A stretch of DNA of 64,000 bases from Cyanobacteria bacterium SIG26 (lineage in GTDB: Bacteria; Cyanobacteriota; Vampirovibrionia; Gastranaerophilales; Gastranaerophilaceae), in the NCBI GenBank assembly GCA_015152555.1, contig SUTS01000003.1, positions 93,143 through 157,142 on the forward strand, read 5' to 3'. Below the pieces are notes generated by a model. That model searched no databases and was not told the origin of the DNA. It saw only the letters and a list, made by a program, of their open reading frames with translations. Made by a program: the position numbers and the translations under genes. Below are positions 1 through 8,201 of the stretch, in pieces. Each line of letters starts with the position of its first letter. Positions within the stretch are counted from its first letter, which is position 1.

Positions 1-132
1 AAAAAGTATATACTCAATTATTGCATAAGTTTGTAACATAACTTAACAAAACGCCTCAAAAAAAGCAATTATCAATTAAAGAAATTTTTTATATAAATAC
101 GAGGACACAAATACAACACAAGGATTAGAAAA

Positions 133-705
133 ATGGTTTTCTTATTAGGAGCATTCGGAAAATTATCGGCCGGCAGGCAACGAAGACAATTGCAAGCCAA
201 GCTATTGCGTGTTCGCTCTAGATTGACTCGTGCCACTCGTCAAGCTGCCGAAATGGACAAACAACTCCAAAGACAAGAAAAAACTATGCTAAACCAAATC
301 AAAAGCCAAGCTATGCTTGCTAAGCAAGCTGCGTACAATGGCTTGCCTGTAAATGGTCAATTACAGACGTTGTTGGAAAAAATGAATAGTGGGGCTGAAT
401 TAACACAAGCAGAACAAACCCAATATTCAGCATTGCAAAACCAAGCAAACCAAGGCAAGTTAAGCATAGATACCTTCTATCAGGATTATTTGTCACAAGC
501 GGAACAAAGAGTTGCCGATTACATTGAGTATTTGCGCGAAACGCAATACGAACCACTTAAAGCTGAAGAAGACTTGTTGCAATCAGAAAAAGATTCATTA
601 GAATCTCAAATCGAACTTGCAAATCAAGACTACGAAGCTATGAAGAAAATGGAACAACAAGGCGCTAAAGATATGGCACCGAACTACACCGGTGGCGGTC
701 AATAG
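133..705 (+). CDS. Coiled-coil protein of unknown function (190 aa)
   Basis: I do not recognise this protein. It is almost wholly charged and Gln-rich helix: long heptad-like stretches run from about residue 15 to 70 and 120 to 175, rich in Lys, Gln, Glu and Arg, with no signal peptide and no strong membrane segment. The tail is short and Gly-rich (ending TGGGQ). The ATG follows an AAGGA-like site about 8 nt upstream. Its size and helical content would suit a structural or chaperone-like partner, such as a secretion-apparatus accessory or stalk protein, but nothing in the neighbourhood proves a role. The next gene is on the opposite strand, and a perfect palindrome lies between them. Confidence 0.75.
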   Translation: MVFLLGAFGKLSAGRQRRQLQAKLLRVRSRLTRATRQAAEMDKQLQRQEKTMLNQIKSQAMLAKQAAYNGLPVNGQLQTLLEKMNSGAELTQAEQTQYSALQNQANQGKLSIDTFYQDYLSQAEQRVADYIEYLRETQYEPLKAEEDLLQSEKDSLESQIELANQDYEAMKKMEQQGAKDMAPNYTGGGQ

Positions 706-810
706 AACTTGACGTAAGTAGCAGAAATTAGAACTTAGTAATTAAATCAAATTTTAAAATGGGGAAAGTAACTTTTTAAAGTAGAAATTAGAAGAAACTA
801 AGGTTTAATA

Positions 811-843
811 AAGGGCGATTTTTGCGATGCAAAAATCGCCCTT
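811..843. terminator. Perfect 15-bp inverted repeat between convergent genes
   Basis: Arms at 811-825 and 829-843 are perfectly complementary around a 3-nt loop. It sits between two convergent genes, so a bidirectional terminator is the simplest reading. There is no strong T-run on the right side, however, so it may instead be a protein-binding or repeat palindrome. Confidence 0.55.
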
Positions 844-947
844 ACATATTCTTCATAGGGCTAAAAAAATAAAAAAAGCAAGTATTTTTCAACTTGCCAG
901 ACATAAAATGTTTTAGGGATATATTTAAGTTTTTTGAGGTTTAAACC

Positions 948-1595
948 TTATCTTAAAGATGCTGTAAGACGTTCATCAATTTTGCGGTCTATTTTTTTCA
1001 TCATCTTTTTCATTCTGAAATCTTTACTTAGCCCCATATCAGGGTTGGTAACCATTTCTTGTTTATATTTTCGATATAATTCAATTTCTCTTTCTTTAAT
1101 ATCTTTTCTGATAAGAATTTTATCTTCTTCTTCAGTTATTTCTTTGCTTATTCTGAAAATTACAGAAAACATAGCAACGACAAATACTGACCATAAAATC
1201 TTATCAAGAGGCAGAGACTCGCCAACAATTGTAGGTTCACCATAAATAGGATCAACAATCAAAGTAGAATTTCTAATATTATCTGCTTTGATATGAACCC
1301 TCAACTTGTTTTGAGCAATATTTTCAATAATCAAACTGTCAATACTGTTTGTACCTTTATAAATTGCATTTACAGTTTCTGCTGAATTAATCCCGTTAAT
1401 AGTCAACATCAATTCGTTATCAGAAATAACTTTTTTATTAACTTTAACAACTTTATCAGAAACAAGTATTATATTGTATCCTGCATTATTTTTTTCTAAT
1501 GTAATTGTATGCAAAGCATTATCCGCAGCCTTAACCACCGCACTTGTAAATATAAATGTAATTAAGAATGCGAATATTAAAAATAATCTTTTCAA
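948..1595 (-). CDS. Membrane-anchored exported protein, AMIN-like fold possible (215 aa)
   Basis: A signal peptide (KRLFLIFAFLITFIF, then a cleavage-like AVVKA) is followed by about 100 residues of alternating beta-strand pattern (residues 25-130), a single membrane helix at about 132-150, and a charged Lys/Glu-rich helical tail that would lie in the cytoplasm. The beta region has the short repeated I-x-L / L-x-I-x-I rhythm seen in AMIN or secretin-associated domains, but this is a guess from pattern. The start codon is TTG: no ATG or GTG is nearby, and a strong GGGAGG site lies about 7 nt upstream. The gene stands alone and converges on the 133-705 gene. Confidence 0.75.
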   Translation of the reverse strand: MKRLFLIFAFLITFIFTSAVVKAADNALHTITLEKNNAGYNIILVSDKVVKVNKKVISDNELMLTINGINSAETVNAIYKGTNSIDSLIIENIAQNKLRVHIKADNIRNSTLIVDPIYGEPTIVGESLPLDKILWSVFVVAMFSVIFRISKEITEEEDKILIRKDIKEREIELYRKYKQEMVTNPDMGLSKDFRMKKMMKKIDRKIDERLTASLR

Positions 1596-1788
1596 TTCTT
1601 TCCCTCCCTAATCTACACATCAATATTACAACCATTTTTGCAAAAGCACATCAACCCATGGGTTTAGATAGCTAATCCAAAAGTTTTAAATTTACATTAA
1701 GAATTGTAACGAAAAACAACCATGCTGAAATTGGAGATATTTTTAAACCTTTATATAAATGTAAACCACGAGATATTAGGAGTAACTT

Positions 1789-2169
1789 ATGATATTACTA
1801 TTTGGAAACAAAGCAAAAACAGGCAAAAATACTAATGCTCAAAGAAACAATAAGGTAAACAAAAGCCATCCGGTTGAAAATGCAGGAATATTGGCAATGA
1901 GTATTAGCCAAGCTAAAAGCTTGTTAACAATGGGCGAGTTCGATACTTTTATATCTCAACACCCTGTAGCAATAGATTATTCAATGTACTCAAGCTTTGA
2001 TTTTTCGTCAGAAGACGGAGATGGTGGATTTTTAGGCGGTTTTTCCGCAGCCGTCGCAATGTTGGGCGGAGATTGCGGATTTGGTTTTGGTGGCGGCGGA
2101 TTTGACTGCGGAGGCGGAGCGTCGTTCTGCGGTGGCGGTTCTTGCTCATCATTTTCCTCTGTCGGATAG
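1789..2169 (+). CDS. Small protein with Gly/Cys/Phe-rich C-terminal tail (126 aa)
   Basis: This short protein is unrecognised. The N-terminal 35 residues are basic and hydrophilic. Residues 36-70 look globular (a conserved-looking stretch with SQAKSLLTMGEFDTF). From about residue 75 the sequence is dominated by Gly, Phe and Ser, with four Cys, arranged as repeated GGG and CGGG units. It has no signal peptide. An AGGAG site precedes the ATG by about 5 nt. Gly/Cys-rich tails occur in membrane-associated proteins and in some modified peptides, but no modification enzyme is adjacent. A hairpin terminator follows at 2207-2236. Confidence 0.65.
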   Translation: MILLFGNKAKTGKNTNAQRNNKVNKSHPVENAGILAMSISQAKSLLTMGEFDTFISQHPVAIDYSMYSSFDFSSEDGDGGFLGGFSAAVAMLGGDCGFGFGGGGFDCGGGASFCGGGSCSSFSSVG

Positions 2170-2206
2170 TGATTTGTACCTGATTAAAAGATGATGGATG
2201 ATATAG

Positions 2207-2236
2207 CGGCGGGATTTGTATTAACAAATCCCGCCG
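2207..2236 (+). terminator. Hairpin terminator after the Gly/Cys-rich gene
   Basis: Perfect 13-bp arms (2207-2219 and 2224-2236) with a 4-nt loop lie 38 nt after the stop codon of the 1789 gene. A TAATAAT run follows instead of a pure T-tract. Confidence 0.7.
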
Positions 2237-2293
2237 TAATAATATCTAATTTCTCTTAAATATCAAATACATATACCCTTTTAGCTTATAAGA

Positions 2294-2340
2294 TAAAAAA
2301 GAGAGCCTCACAAAGACTCCCTTTAATGGTGCCGCAACTC
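2294..2340 (-). repeat. Duplicated tRNA-Phe 3' end plus terminator (att-like)
   Basis: This stretch matches 3784-3828 with only a few mismatches. It carries the last 14 nt of tRNA-Phe including CCA (2327-2340), then the downstream terminator hairpin and its AT-rich flank. Because the complete tRNA lies at 3815-3890 with its 3' end facing this copy, the two copies bracket about 1.4 kb, as expected for an element integrated at the tRNA 3' end. The rest of the tRNA is absent here. Confidence 0.75.
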
Positions 2341-2428
2341 ACTCTGCCGCAGGAAAAACCGAACCGTTGAGGTTTTTCCGAGAGGGCACGGCTCGACCGT
2401 GCATCCGAGTAAGGTTTACGCAAACACC
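2328..2428 (-). ncRNA. Unassigned branched RNA-like structure
   Basis: On the minus strand this segment can fold into a closed branched form. An outer GGTG/CACC helix pairs 2425-2428 with 2328-2331. A second 6-bp helix pairs 2407-2412 with 2339-2344 and includes one G-U pair that exists only on the minus strand. Inside are two perfect hairpins: 2386-2402 (6 bp) and 2352-2379 (9 bp). It runs straight into the tRNA-Phe-type terminator at 2296-2326. It is more GC-rich than its surroundings. I could not match it to any RNA family I know, and transcription is inferred only from the fold. Confidence 0.35.
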
Positions 2429-2567
2429 CATTTTGAGAAGAAAGAACCAAGAGTTTGGGGATTTTAGCATTAAGTTGGTCGTGTTGAACAGTTTAATCCA
2501 ACACGACATTTATTAAATATATTTGTCGTGTTCAATGACAATTGCTGAACACGCCCTACAGGCTAAT

Positions 2568-2738
2568 TTATTGTCGAAAACCAAGTTTTGTAAATTCCTG
2601 GTTACGTGATGCTACAAAATCTTTTATTGCATCATATAAGTTCTCGCAGGTTAAATGCTCGTTATTTTTAGATAATTTCAATACAATTTCTCTTAAATCC
2701 GCCTGTGAAAAATCCTCAGAAGCTATGTTCAATTCAAA
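2568..2738 (-). pseudogene. C-terminal remnant of an AAA+ ATPase-like gene
   Basis: An open frame of about 56 codons closes at 2568 and is cut off upstream by a stop at 2739-2741. It reads SEDFSQADLREIVLKL, then LTCENLYDAIKDFVASR. The first part resembles the AAA+ lid motif (GFSGADLR in FtsH/Vps4-type ATPases), and the second resembles the usual end of that lid. No ATG, Walker A or Walker B lies upstream; the DNA there turns into repeat-like sequence. I read this as the decayed 3' end of an ATPase gene carried by the island at tRNA-Phe. Confidence 0.5.
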
Positions 2739-2741
2739 TCA

Positions 2742-3084
2742 CCCCTTCCGGCTCCGCCACCTTCCCCATCCGGGGCAGGGAATTTAGAATTACCTTAAAA
2801 GCTCCTGAAACAGCAAGTAGGAACAGAAAATCACGTTTCGTATCCTCATCGGATTTTCTAGTCAGTTCAGGATGACATAGTAAGGGGGGTAAATATTTGC
2901 TACCAACCGTGGGTTAGTTTAGTCAACCAATGTGCTCCGCACGGGTGTAAACGCTCCCTTCCCTGGATGGGAAGGGGGATGGGATGAGATGCATAACCAA
3001 CGTTACCGCAGGGGTAAATGATATAGTAATAGAGTGAACAAACTAAACAAAAACTGATCTTACACACTATTATATTAACTAAGT
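2742..3084. other. Gene-free DNA with repeat remnants
   Basis: No credible coding frame is visible. The sequence contains low-complexity, CCCC- and GGGG-rich phrases like those in the intergenic repeats near 50 kb, and a fragment at 2861-2880 matching one arm of the palindromic repeat at 49260-49343. Confidence 0.5.
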
Positions 3085-3723
3085 TTATATATCCTCTCTA
3101 AATTTTAGCTCAGGTTCTGTTAATCTTGGAATTCCAGCCCATTTACGTTGATTTGCTTTTAGTGTTAACATTTTATCAATATCTTTTGGATCACAATCTT
3201 TTACGAGTTCAGATGCCCATTTGTCTATTCTTTTAAGATTTTCAGGCTGAAGAGTGTCACAAAAGTCTGTAAGTTTATTGAAAATATGTGCAAAAAAACC
3301 AACAGATTGTTGTGGCCATTCATTAGTATATATACCAACTGTTTCATTTAAGATTTTAACTTTTTTACCAATTGTCTTAAACCCCATATAATCTTTCCCG
3401 CCATAATATGCCTCATGTGCTCCGGCTATACTTTCATTTGTTTTTGTATTCACAAAGAAATAATAAAGATCCTTATTAATATGTGATTGTTTAGAGTGTT
3501 TAGATAAAACTAATGTTGTATCTGGGGATGTTTTTTTCATAAAAGTATCTAATTTCTCAAGAATTTTAGGTGCAGTTTCATTAACATAAGCTACATATTT
3601 TGAGTTTGGAGGATAATTTTTTATAACATCTTTTTGTACTTTCTTTACATATTTCACAAATGACTTATCAATAGAACCATTAAAATTAGTATTATAATCT
3701 GAATTTATTGCGTTAATTTTCAT
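3085..3723 (-). CDS. Unknown protein with N-terminal F-x-G leader (212 aa)
   Basis: The function is not recognised. The protein opens MKINAINSDYNTNFNG, a leader type shared with several otherwise different proteins in this window. The rest is mixed alpha/beta, with a Tyr/Gly-rich segment in the middle (AHEAYYGGKDYMGF) and a basic, Trp-containing C-terminus. It has no signal peptide and no transmembrane helix. AAAGG lies 9 nt upstream of the ATG. It is the only intact gene in the segment bracketed by the two tRNA-Phe 3' ends, so it is probably cargo of that island, though the same leader also occurs far outside it. Confidence 0.75.
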   Translation of the reverse strand: MKINAINSDYNTNFNGSIDKSFVKYVKKVQKDVIKNYPPNSKYVAYVNETAPKILEKLDTFMKKTSPDTTLVLSKHSKQSHINKDLYYFFVNTKTNESIAGAHEAYYGGKDYMGFKTIGKKVKILNETVGIYTNEWPQQSVGFFAHIFNKLTDFCDTLQPENLKRIDKWASELVKDCDPKDIDKMLTLKANQRKWAGIPRLTEPELKFREDI

Positions 3724-3814
3724 TTTATCAACCTTTCTGAAACTTTTTTAATACACATTCCCATTTTATTATATTATAAAAATAAAAAGAGAGCCTCTTA
3801 AAGACTCTCTTTAA

Positions 3815-3890
3815 TGGTGCCGCAACTCGGAATTGAACCAAGGACACAGGGATTTTCAGTCCCTTGCTCTACCAACTGAGCTATTGCGGC
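3815..3890 (-). tRNA. tRNA-Phe(GAA)
   Basis: A full 76-nt cloverleaf: 7-bp acceptor GCCGCAA/TTGCGGC, D-arm GCTC/GAGC, anticodon stem AGGGA/TCCCT with loop CTGAAAA giving GAA, T-arm with TTCAATT, and an encoded CCA. A terminator-like hairpin follows at 3785-3814. It lies between infC and a small island and is co-oriented with infC. Confidence 0.97.
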
Positions 3891-3973
3891 TAGCCAATCA
3901 GTTGAATAACCCATGCAGGTTACGTATTTAATAATACCTGCTGAATATCTTATGTCAAGTTATTTTCAAAAAA

Positions 3974-4516
3974 TTATGATTGACCGGTCAGATATAAAGT
4001 AACGTTTCTACCTTCTAATTGAGGTTTTTTCTCAACCTGAATCGGATCATTTTCTAAATCAGCAATAAATCTATTTGCAAGCTCAAACGCCAAATTAGAA
4101 TGTTGCATTTCGCGACCGCGAAGCATTACCACAATTTTGACCTTATTACCTTGAGATATAAATTTTCTAACACTTTTTAGACGAACTTCATAGTCATGAA
4201 CATCAATTTTATATCTTACTTTAACTTCTTTAACTTCAACAACATGCTGCTTTTTCTTAGCTTCTTTAGCACGTTTTGCCATTTCATACTTGTATTTACC
4301 GTAATCTAAGATTTTTGCAACAGGTGGAGCCTGATTTGGGCTAATCAATACTAAATCTAGACCTGCATCATCCGCCATTTCTAAGGCTTTTGCGGTTGGT
4401 ACGACACCGTGATTTGTACCATTTTCGTCAATTAATCTTACTTCTTTTGAACGGATTTTATCGTTCATAATTGTTTTTTCCTTGTCTTTTGCAGACACTC
4501 TAGTATCGTTAGCTAT
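3974..4516 (-). CDS. infC: Translation initiation factor IF-3, probable AUA start
   Basis: This is initiation factor 3, which binds the 30S subunit and checks the start codon and initiator tRNA. Both domains are present: the N-domain (VRLIDENG, then LDLVLISPNQAPPVAKILDYGKYK) and the C-domain (VKEVKVRYKIDVHDYEVRLKSVRKF). The first ATG or GTG in frame is a GTG at 4498 with no ribosome site. Six codons further up, an in-frame ATA (4516) sits 7 nt after a clean AGGAG. infC in other bacteria uses rare start codons (AUU in E. coli) for autoregulation, so I place the start at ATA. The usual partners rpmI and rplT do not follow; tRNA-Phe does. Confidence 0.9.
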   Translation of the reverse strand: MANDTRVSAKDKEKTIMNDKIRSKEVRLIDENGTNHGVVPTAKALEMADDAGLDLVLISPNQAPPVAKILDYGKYKYEMAKRAKEAKKKQHVVEVKEVKVRYKIDVHDYEVRLKSVRKFISQGNKVKIVVMLRGREMQHSNLAFELANRFIADLENDPIQVEKKPQLEGRNVTLYLTGQS

Positions 4517-4759
4517 TGTTTTATCTCCTATATTAAAGTTACATCACAAAAAAATAATACCATAAAAATAAAAATAAAGCTATCATTTAACCTCACGTTA
4601 TTATTAAGTTTTGTAAACCCCGAAACGCTTTATTTATGAGGGTTAAAAAAAAAAGCCTTGATTTCATTAAATTAAATTAAAGTTTATAAAAAAAATGTCG
4701 ATATATATATTGTTGAAAGAAAGGATGTTTACCCGCAAATTAAATAAGGAGTATCAAGT

Positions 4760-4936
4760 ATGAAAACAACAAAAGCACAGATCCGAAAGATGATTAACAC
4801 AATGGAACTCAAACACATCGACTTAAAGCCGGTCGAAACCGAAGTTAAAGAAATTGACGTACCTCTGCAAACTTTATTTGACAACTGTTTAAACTTTATT
4901 ACAGGCGAAGAAGCATTTAAAAACATGACACTTTAA
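4760..4936 (+). CDS. Small unknown protein (58 aa)
   Basis: A 58-codon frame begins MKTTKAQIRKMINTMELKH and has a good AAGGAG site 9 nt upstream and a strong terminator at 4966-4993. It has no cysteines beyond one, no membrane segment, and a mixed charged and hydrophobic pattern consistent with a small helical domain. I cannot assign a function. It stands alone between infC (divergent) and the TPR gene. Having its own ribosome site and terminator makes it likely to be real despite its length. Confidence 0.65.
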   Translation: MKTTKAQIRKMINTMELKHIDLKPVETEVKEIDVPLQTLFDNCLNFITGEEAFKNMTL

Positions 4937-4965
4937 ACAACATGAAAAACTTAAAAAGATTTATA

Positions 4966-4997
4966 AGAGTAAGATAATCTATTATCTTACTCTTTTT
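4966..4997 (+). terminator. Strong rho-independent terminator
   Basis: Perfect 13-bp arms (4966-4978 and 4981-4993) with a 2-nt loop are followed by TTTTT. It ends the 58-aa gene and insulates the TPR gene downstream. Confidence 0.85.
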
Positions 4998-5084
4998 GAA
5001 TTATATACAGAAATTTACAATTAACCTGTTGTGTATATACACGACAAGAAAATTATACTAAAATGTGGGAAAGAGGGAGCAAAC

Positions 5085-7214
5085 ATGAAAAAAACATTTG
5101 CAACATTAGCAAAAGCAATAATCATAGTAGGGTTACTTAACGGCATAAGCTATGCAGGGTTTAGAGAACACTTTGACCTTGGTCAAAGCTACATGACTCA
5201 GTACCAATACTCCGGAGCTATCACGGAATTCAAAAGCGCATTAAAAATAAATTATTTAGATACCTCGGCAAGAATAGGACTGATTAACGCATACTTGGCA
5301 AGAGCTACCGAATACGCAAATAAAGACCGCAATTGGGCAAAAGCAGCGGATGATTATCGCAGTGCACTATTTTACATGACGTATTATCCTGAAACTAATC
5401 AAGCCAGAAACCATGCTTCTAACATCCCTCAAGTCGAACAGAATTTAGATTTATGCTTAGATTATATGAATTTTAATATGTCGGCAGAAAACAGATATAA
5501 CACAGCAAAACGTTTACGCGCAGAAGGCAACTTCCCAGCCGCGGCATACGAATTTAATCAAGCCTTAGGTAGTAAAAACCTACAAAAAAGTAGCTTTGAA
5601 CAGGTTGGCGACATTATGAAAATTTTAGGCAATGAACCTAAAGCTGCCGAATTTTACCAAAAAGCTATATTTGTTGCACCTACAGACTTAGACCTAAGAT
5701 TATCTTATGCAAAAATTTTAGACAATTTGGGGTCTCACGATTTAGCACTTAAAGAATACAGTTATGTTCTTGAAAAAGCAGGGACAGAAGATAAAAACAT
5801 ACTATACGTTTTGGAAAGAACATTCAACAAAAAAGTACAATCCACACCTAATAACGCGAATTTTAACGCAAATTTAGGTGCGATATTACAAAAAGAAGGC
5901 AGACTTGATGAAGCGCTTAACTACTACAAACAAGCAGAAACACTCGACCCTTCAAACTTAAACACAAGAATAAACACAGGTACTTTATACCAACAAAAAG
6001 GTGATTACAGAACAGCAATAAAAGCGTATGAATCAGTATTAATACTGGAACCAAATAATATTAACGCAAATATTTACAGAGCACAATGTTACGAAAAACT
6101 TGGAGATACAAAAACAGCTCAAGAAGGTTTCAAAAAGGTTATGGCACTTGACCCTGACAACAAATATATGAAAGCTCATTTACTTGAAAATGCTAAAAAA
6201 ACACTGCCACCAGAACAATTTGTTGAGTATGTAAAAACAAATATGGCGGACTCAAATCCTTCTAACATAATATATAACTATGCAATTGATTTACATAAAA
6301 AAGAAAAACTTACAGAAGCAATTACAATGTACAATGCGGCAATCCAGTTAAATTCACAAAATTCGGAAATGTATGTAAATTTGGCACTGGCACAAGCCCA
6401 AAGTAAAAATTATAATGACGCATTAAATACATTGCAAAGTGCAAAATCGAAATTCCCAAGTGACAAAACTGTTCAAGACACAATAAAAAACATAACCTCA
6501 ATGAAAACAGATGAACAACTGCTTCTTGCTGCAAATGCATACAAAAACAAAAATTATCAAGAAGCGATCCAACATTACCTATCAATTACTCCGGCTACGG
6601 CCAACACAATGTTAGGGGTGGCAACAGCTTATCAAGAACTTCAAGATACGGATAATGCGTTAATCTATTATAAAAAGGCTCTTGAATTAAAACCTATTGA
6701 CAGCGATATTGCCTATGCAATCGCATGTTTATACGGAGAAAAAGAGGATTACACTAACGCAAAAAATTATTTAGAAAAAGCAATAACATTTAACAAAAAC
6801 AACACACAAGCTATAGAATATCTACAATCTATAGACTCAATGAATAGAGCTAATTTACTTAACGAGGCAATAACCTTATATGAAGCGAATAATCACAACG
6901 CAAGCTTGTCAAAACTAAATGAAATAATATCAAAAGACCCAATGAATGCATACGCTTTTTATTATCGTGGTATGATATATGATGCAAGGCAACAACGTAA
7001 ACAAGCAATTGCAGATATGCAAAAAGCTTATGAATTGAACAAAGAATTTACTATCTGCAATTATTTAATCGCATCAGATTATGATGCACTTGGCCAATAT
7101 AAAGACGCGTACGATTATTACCTTGCTTATGCCAATTCAAATGCCCAAGATGATGAATATAAACAGTATGCAAAAGCACGAGCTGAAGAATTAAAAGAAC
7201 ATGCAACAAAATAA
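5085..7214 (+). CDS. Exported TPR-repeat protein (709 aa)
   Basis: A signal peptide (MKKTFATLAKAIIIVGLLNGISYAG) leads into a long array of tetratricopeptide repeats from residue 30 to the end; typical units read Y-x-x-A-x-x-x-Y-x-x-A-L-x-L-x-P. Well over ten repeats can be counted by eye. Such proteins act as scaffolds, here probably periplasmic or at the inner face of the outer membrane. The start is placed at 5085, where AGAGGGAG precedes the ATG and the signal peptide begins; upstream in-frame codons lack these. The stop overlaps dusB by 14 nt, so the two are probably co-transcribed. Confidence 0.85.
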   Translation: MKKTFATLAKAIIIVGLLNGISYAGFREHFDLGQSYMTQYQYSGAITEFKSALKINYLDTSARIGLINAYLARATEYANKDRNWAKAADDYRSALFYMTYYPETNQARNHASNIPQVEQNLDLCLDYMNFNMSAENRYNTAKRLRAEGNFPAAAYEFNQALGSKNLQKSSFEQVGDIMKILGNEPKAAEFYQKAIFVAPTDLDLRLSYAKILDNLGSHDLALKEYSYVLEKAGTEDKNILYVLERTFNKKVQSTPNNANFNANLGAILQKEGRLDEALNYYKQAETLDPSNLNTRINTGTLYQQKGDYRTAIKAYESVLILEPNNINANIYRAQCYEKLGDTKTAQEGFKKVMALDPDNKYMKAHLLENAKKTLPPEQFVEYVKTNMADSNPSNIIYNYAIDLHKKEKLTEAITMYNAAIQLNSQNSEMYVNLALAQAQSKNYNDALNTLQSAKSKFPSDKTVQDTIKNITSMKTDEQLLLAANAYKNKNYQEAIQHYLSITPATANTMLGVATAYQELQDTDNALIYYKKALELKPIDSDIAYAIACLYGEKEDYTNAKNYLEKAITFNKNNTQAIEYLQSIDSMNRANLLNEAITLYEANNHNASLSKLNEIISKDPMNAYAFYYRGMIYDARQQRKQAIADMQKAYELNKEFTICNYLIASDYDALGQYKDAYDYYLAYANSNAQDDEYKQYAKARAEELKEHATK

Positions 7215-8178
7215 AGTTAAACAATTAATACAAAGTAAAGTATCCCTGGCTCCAATGGCCGGGATAACTGATTACGTTTTGCGCTCACTGGTGAGAAAAT
7301 ACGCACCTGACGCTCTTTTAACAACAGAAATGATTAGTTCTGAATTTTTAGCCCAAAACGTTCAAACAGAAATCACAAAACTTGACGAAAACCACCATCC
7401 GATTGTTTACCAAATATGCGGACATAAACCTCACTTAATGAATTTTTCGGCAAAATACTTAACACAATTTGCAGATATGCTGGATATAAATATGGGGTGT
7501 CCGGTTAATAAAGTAGTAAAAGGTCAAGACGGTTCAGCCCTTATGAGAAATCCAGGTTTAGCTGCAGATTTAGTTAGAGCAGTCAAAGATGGTACAGATA
7601 AACCTGTTAGCGTGAAATTTAGGCTAGGATATACTCAAGATGAAATGAACTATATTGAATTTGGTCAACAAATGCAAGAAGCCGGAGCTGATTTTATAAC
7701 AATCCACGCAAGAACCCGCTCGCAATTTTATTCAGGTAAAGCAGATTGGTCAAAAATTAAAGCCTTAAAAACAAATGTCGACATTCCGGTTTTTGCTAAT
7801 GGAGACATTACATCAATTGATAGTGCAATTGAATGCTTAGAACAAAGCCAAGCAGATGGAATCGCTGTTGGAAGAGGTATTTTGGGAGACCCGACTTTAA
7901 TAGGAAGAATTGCACATTATCTAAAAACCGGAGAAAAGCTACCAATCCCAACGCTCGATGAAAAACTTAATATCTTAAAACTCCATCTGGATGAAGAAAT
8001 AAAACTTCGCGGAGAACTTGTAGCTATCAAATTCTTCCGAAAGTTTTACCCCTATTATATTGCAGGAATTAAAAACGCATCAAAAATCAGAGGCGTAATG
8101 GTTATGGAAGAAGATTATAATAAAATCTTAGAATACATTGAATATATCAGAAAAGAAAATTCAACCTTGATATCCTAA
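7201..8178 (+). CDS. dusB: tRNA-dihydrouridine synthase (DusB type)
   Basis: This flavoenzyme reduces uridine to dihydrouridine in tRNA D-loops. Clear family motifs are present: APMAGITDYVLRSL at the FMN-binding start, MGCPVNKV with the active-site Cys, VSVKFRLGY, ITIHARTR, VFANGDI and DGIAVGRG at the phosphate-binding end. Its length of 325 aa matches DusB. The ATG overlaps the end of the TPR gene, which suggests translational coupling; no separate promoter is needed. Assignment to the Dus family is secure. The DusB subtype is inferred from overall motif wording. Confidence 0.93.
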   Translation: MQQNKVKQLIQSKVSLAPMAGITDYVLRSLVRKYAPDALLTTEMISSEFLAQNVQTEITKLDENHHPIVYQICGHKPHLMNFSAKYLTQFADMLDINMGCPVNKVVKGQDGSALMRNPGLAADLVRAVKDGTDKPVSVKFRLGYTQDEMNYIEFGQQMQEAGADFITIHARTRSQFYSGKADWSKIKALKTNVDIPVFANGDITSIDSAIECLEQSQADGIAVGRGILGDPTLIGRIAHYLKTGEKLPIPTLDEKLNILKLHLDEEIKLRGELVAIKFFRKFYPYYIAGIKNASKIRGVMVMEEDYNKILEYIEYIRKENSTLIS

Positions 8179-8194
8179 AAAAAACTGTTATAAT
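8167..8194 (+). promoter_or_regulatory. Promoter giving a likely leaderless mRNA
   Basis: TTGATA (8167-8172), a 16-nt spacer and TATAAT (8189-8194) end 7 nt before the ATG at 8202. Transcription would start at about the A of the ATG. No Shine-Dalgarno is present. Confidence 0.7.
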
Positions 8195-8201
8195 AACATT
8201 T

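Noticed and set aside
811..843. HIP1-type cyanobacterial palindrome
   Set aside because: HIP1 is GCGATCGC; this palindrome lacks that core and occurs once.
2542..2787. Plus-strand 81-codon frame in the tRNA-Phe island
   Set aside because: It has no ribosome site and ends in repeat-like CCCC/GGGG DNA. The opposite strand gives a far more protein-like reading (the AAA+ lid remnant).
5031..5084. Longer N-terminus for the TPR protein
   Set aside because: The upstream codons would place 18 charged residues before the signal peptide, and the ribosome site lies before the internal ATG.
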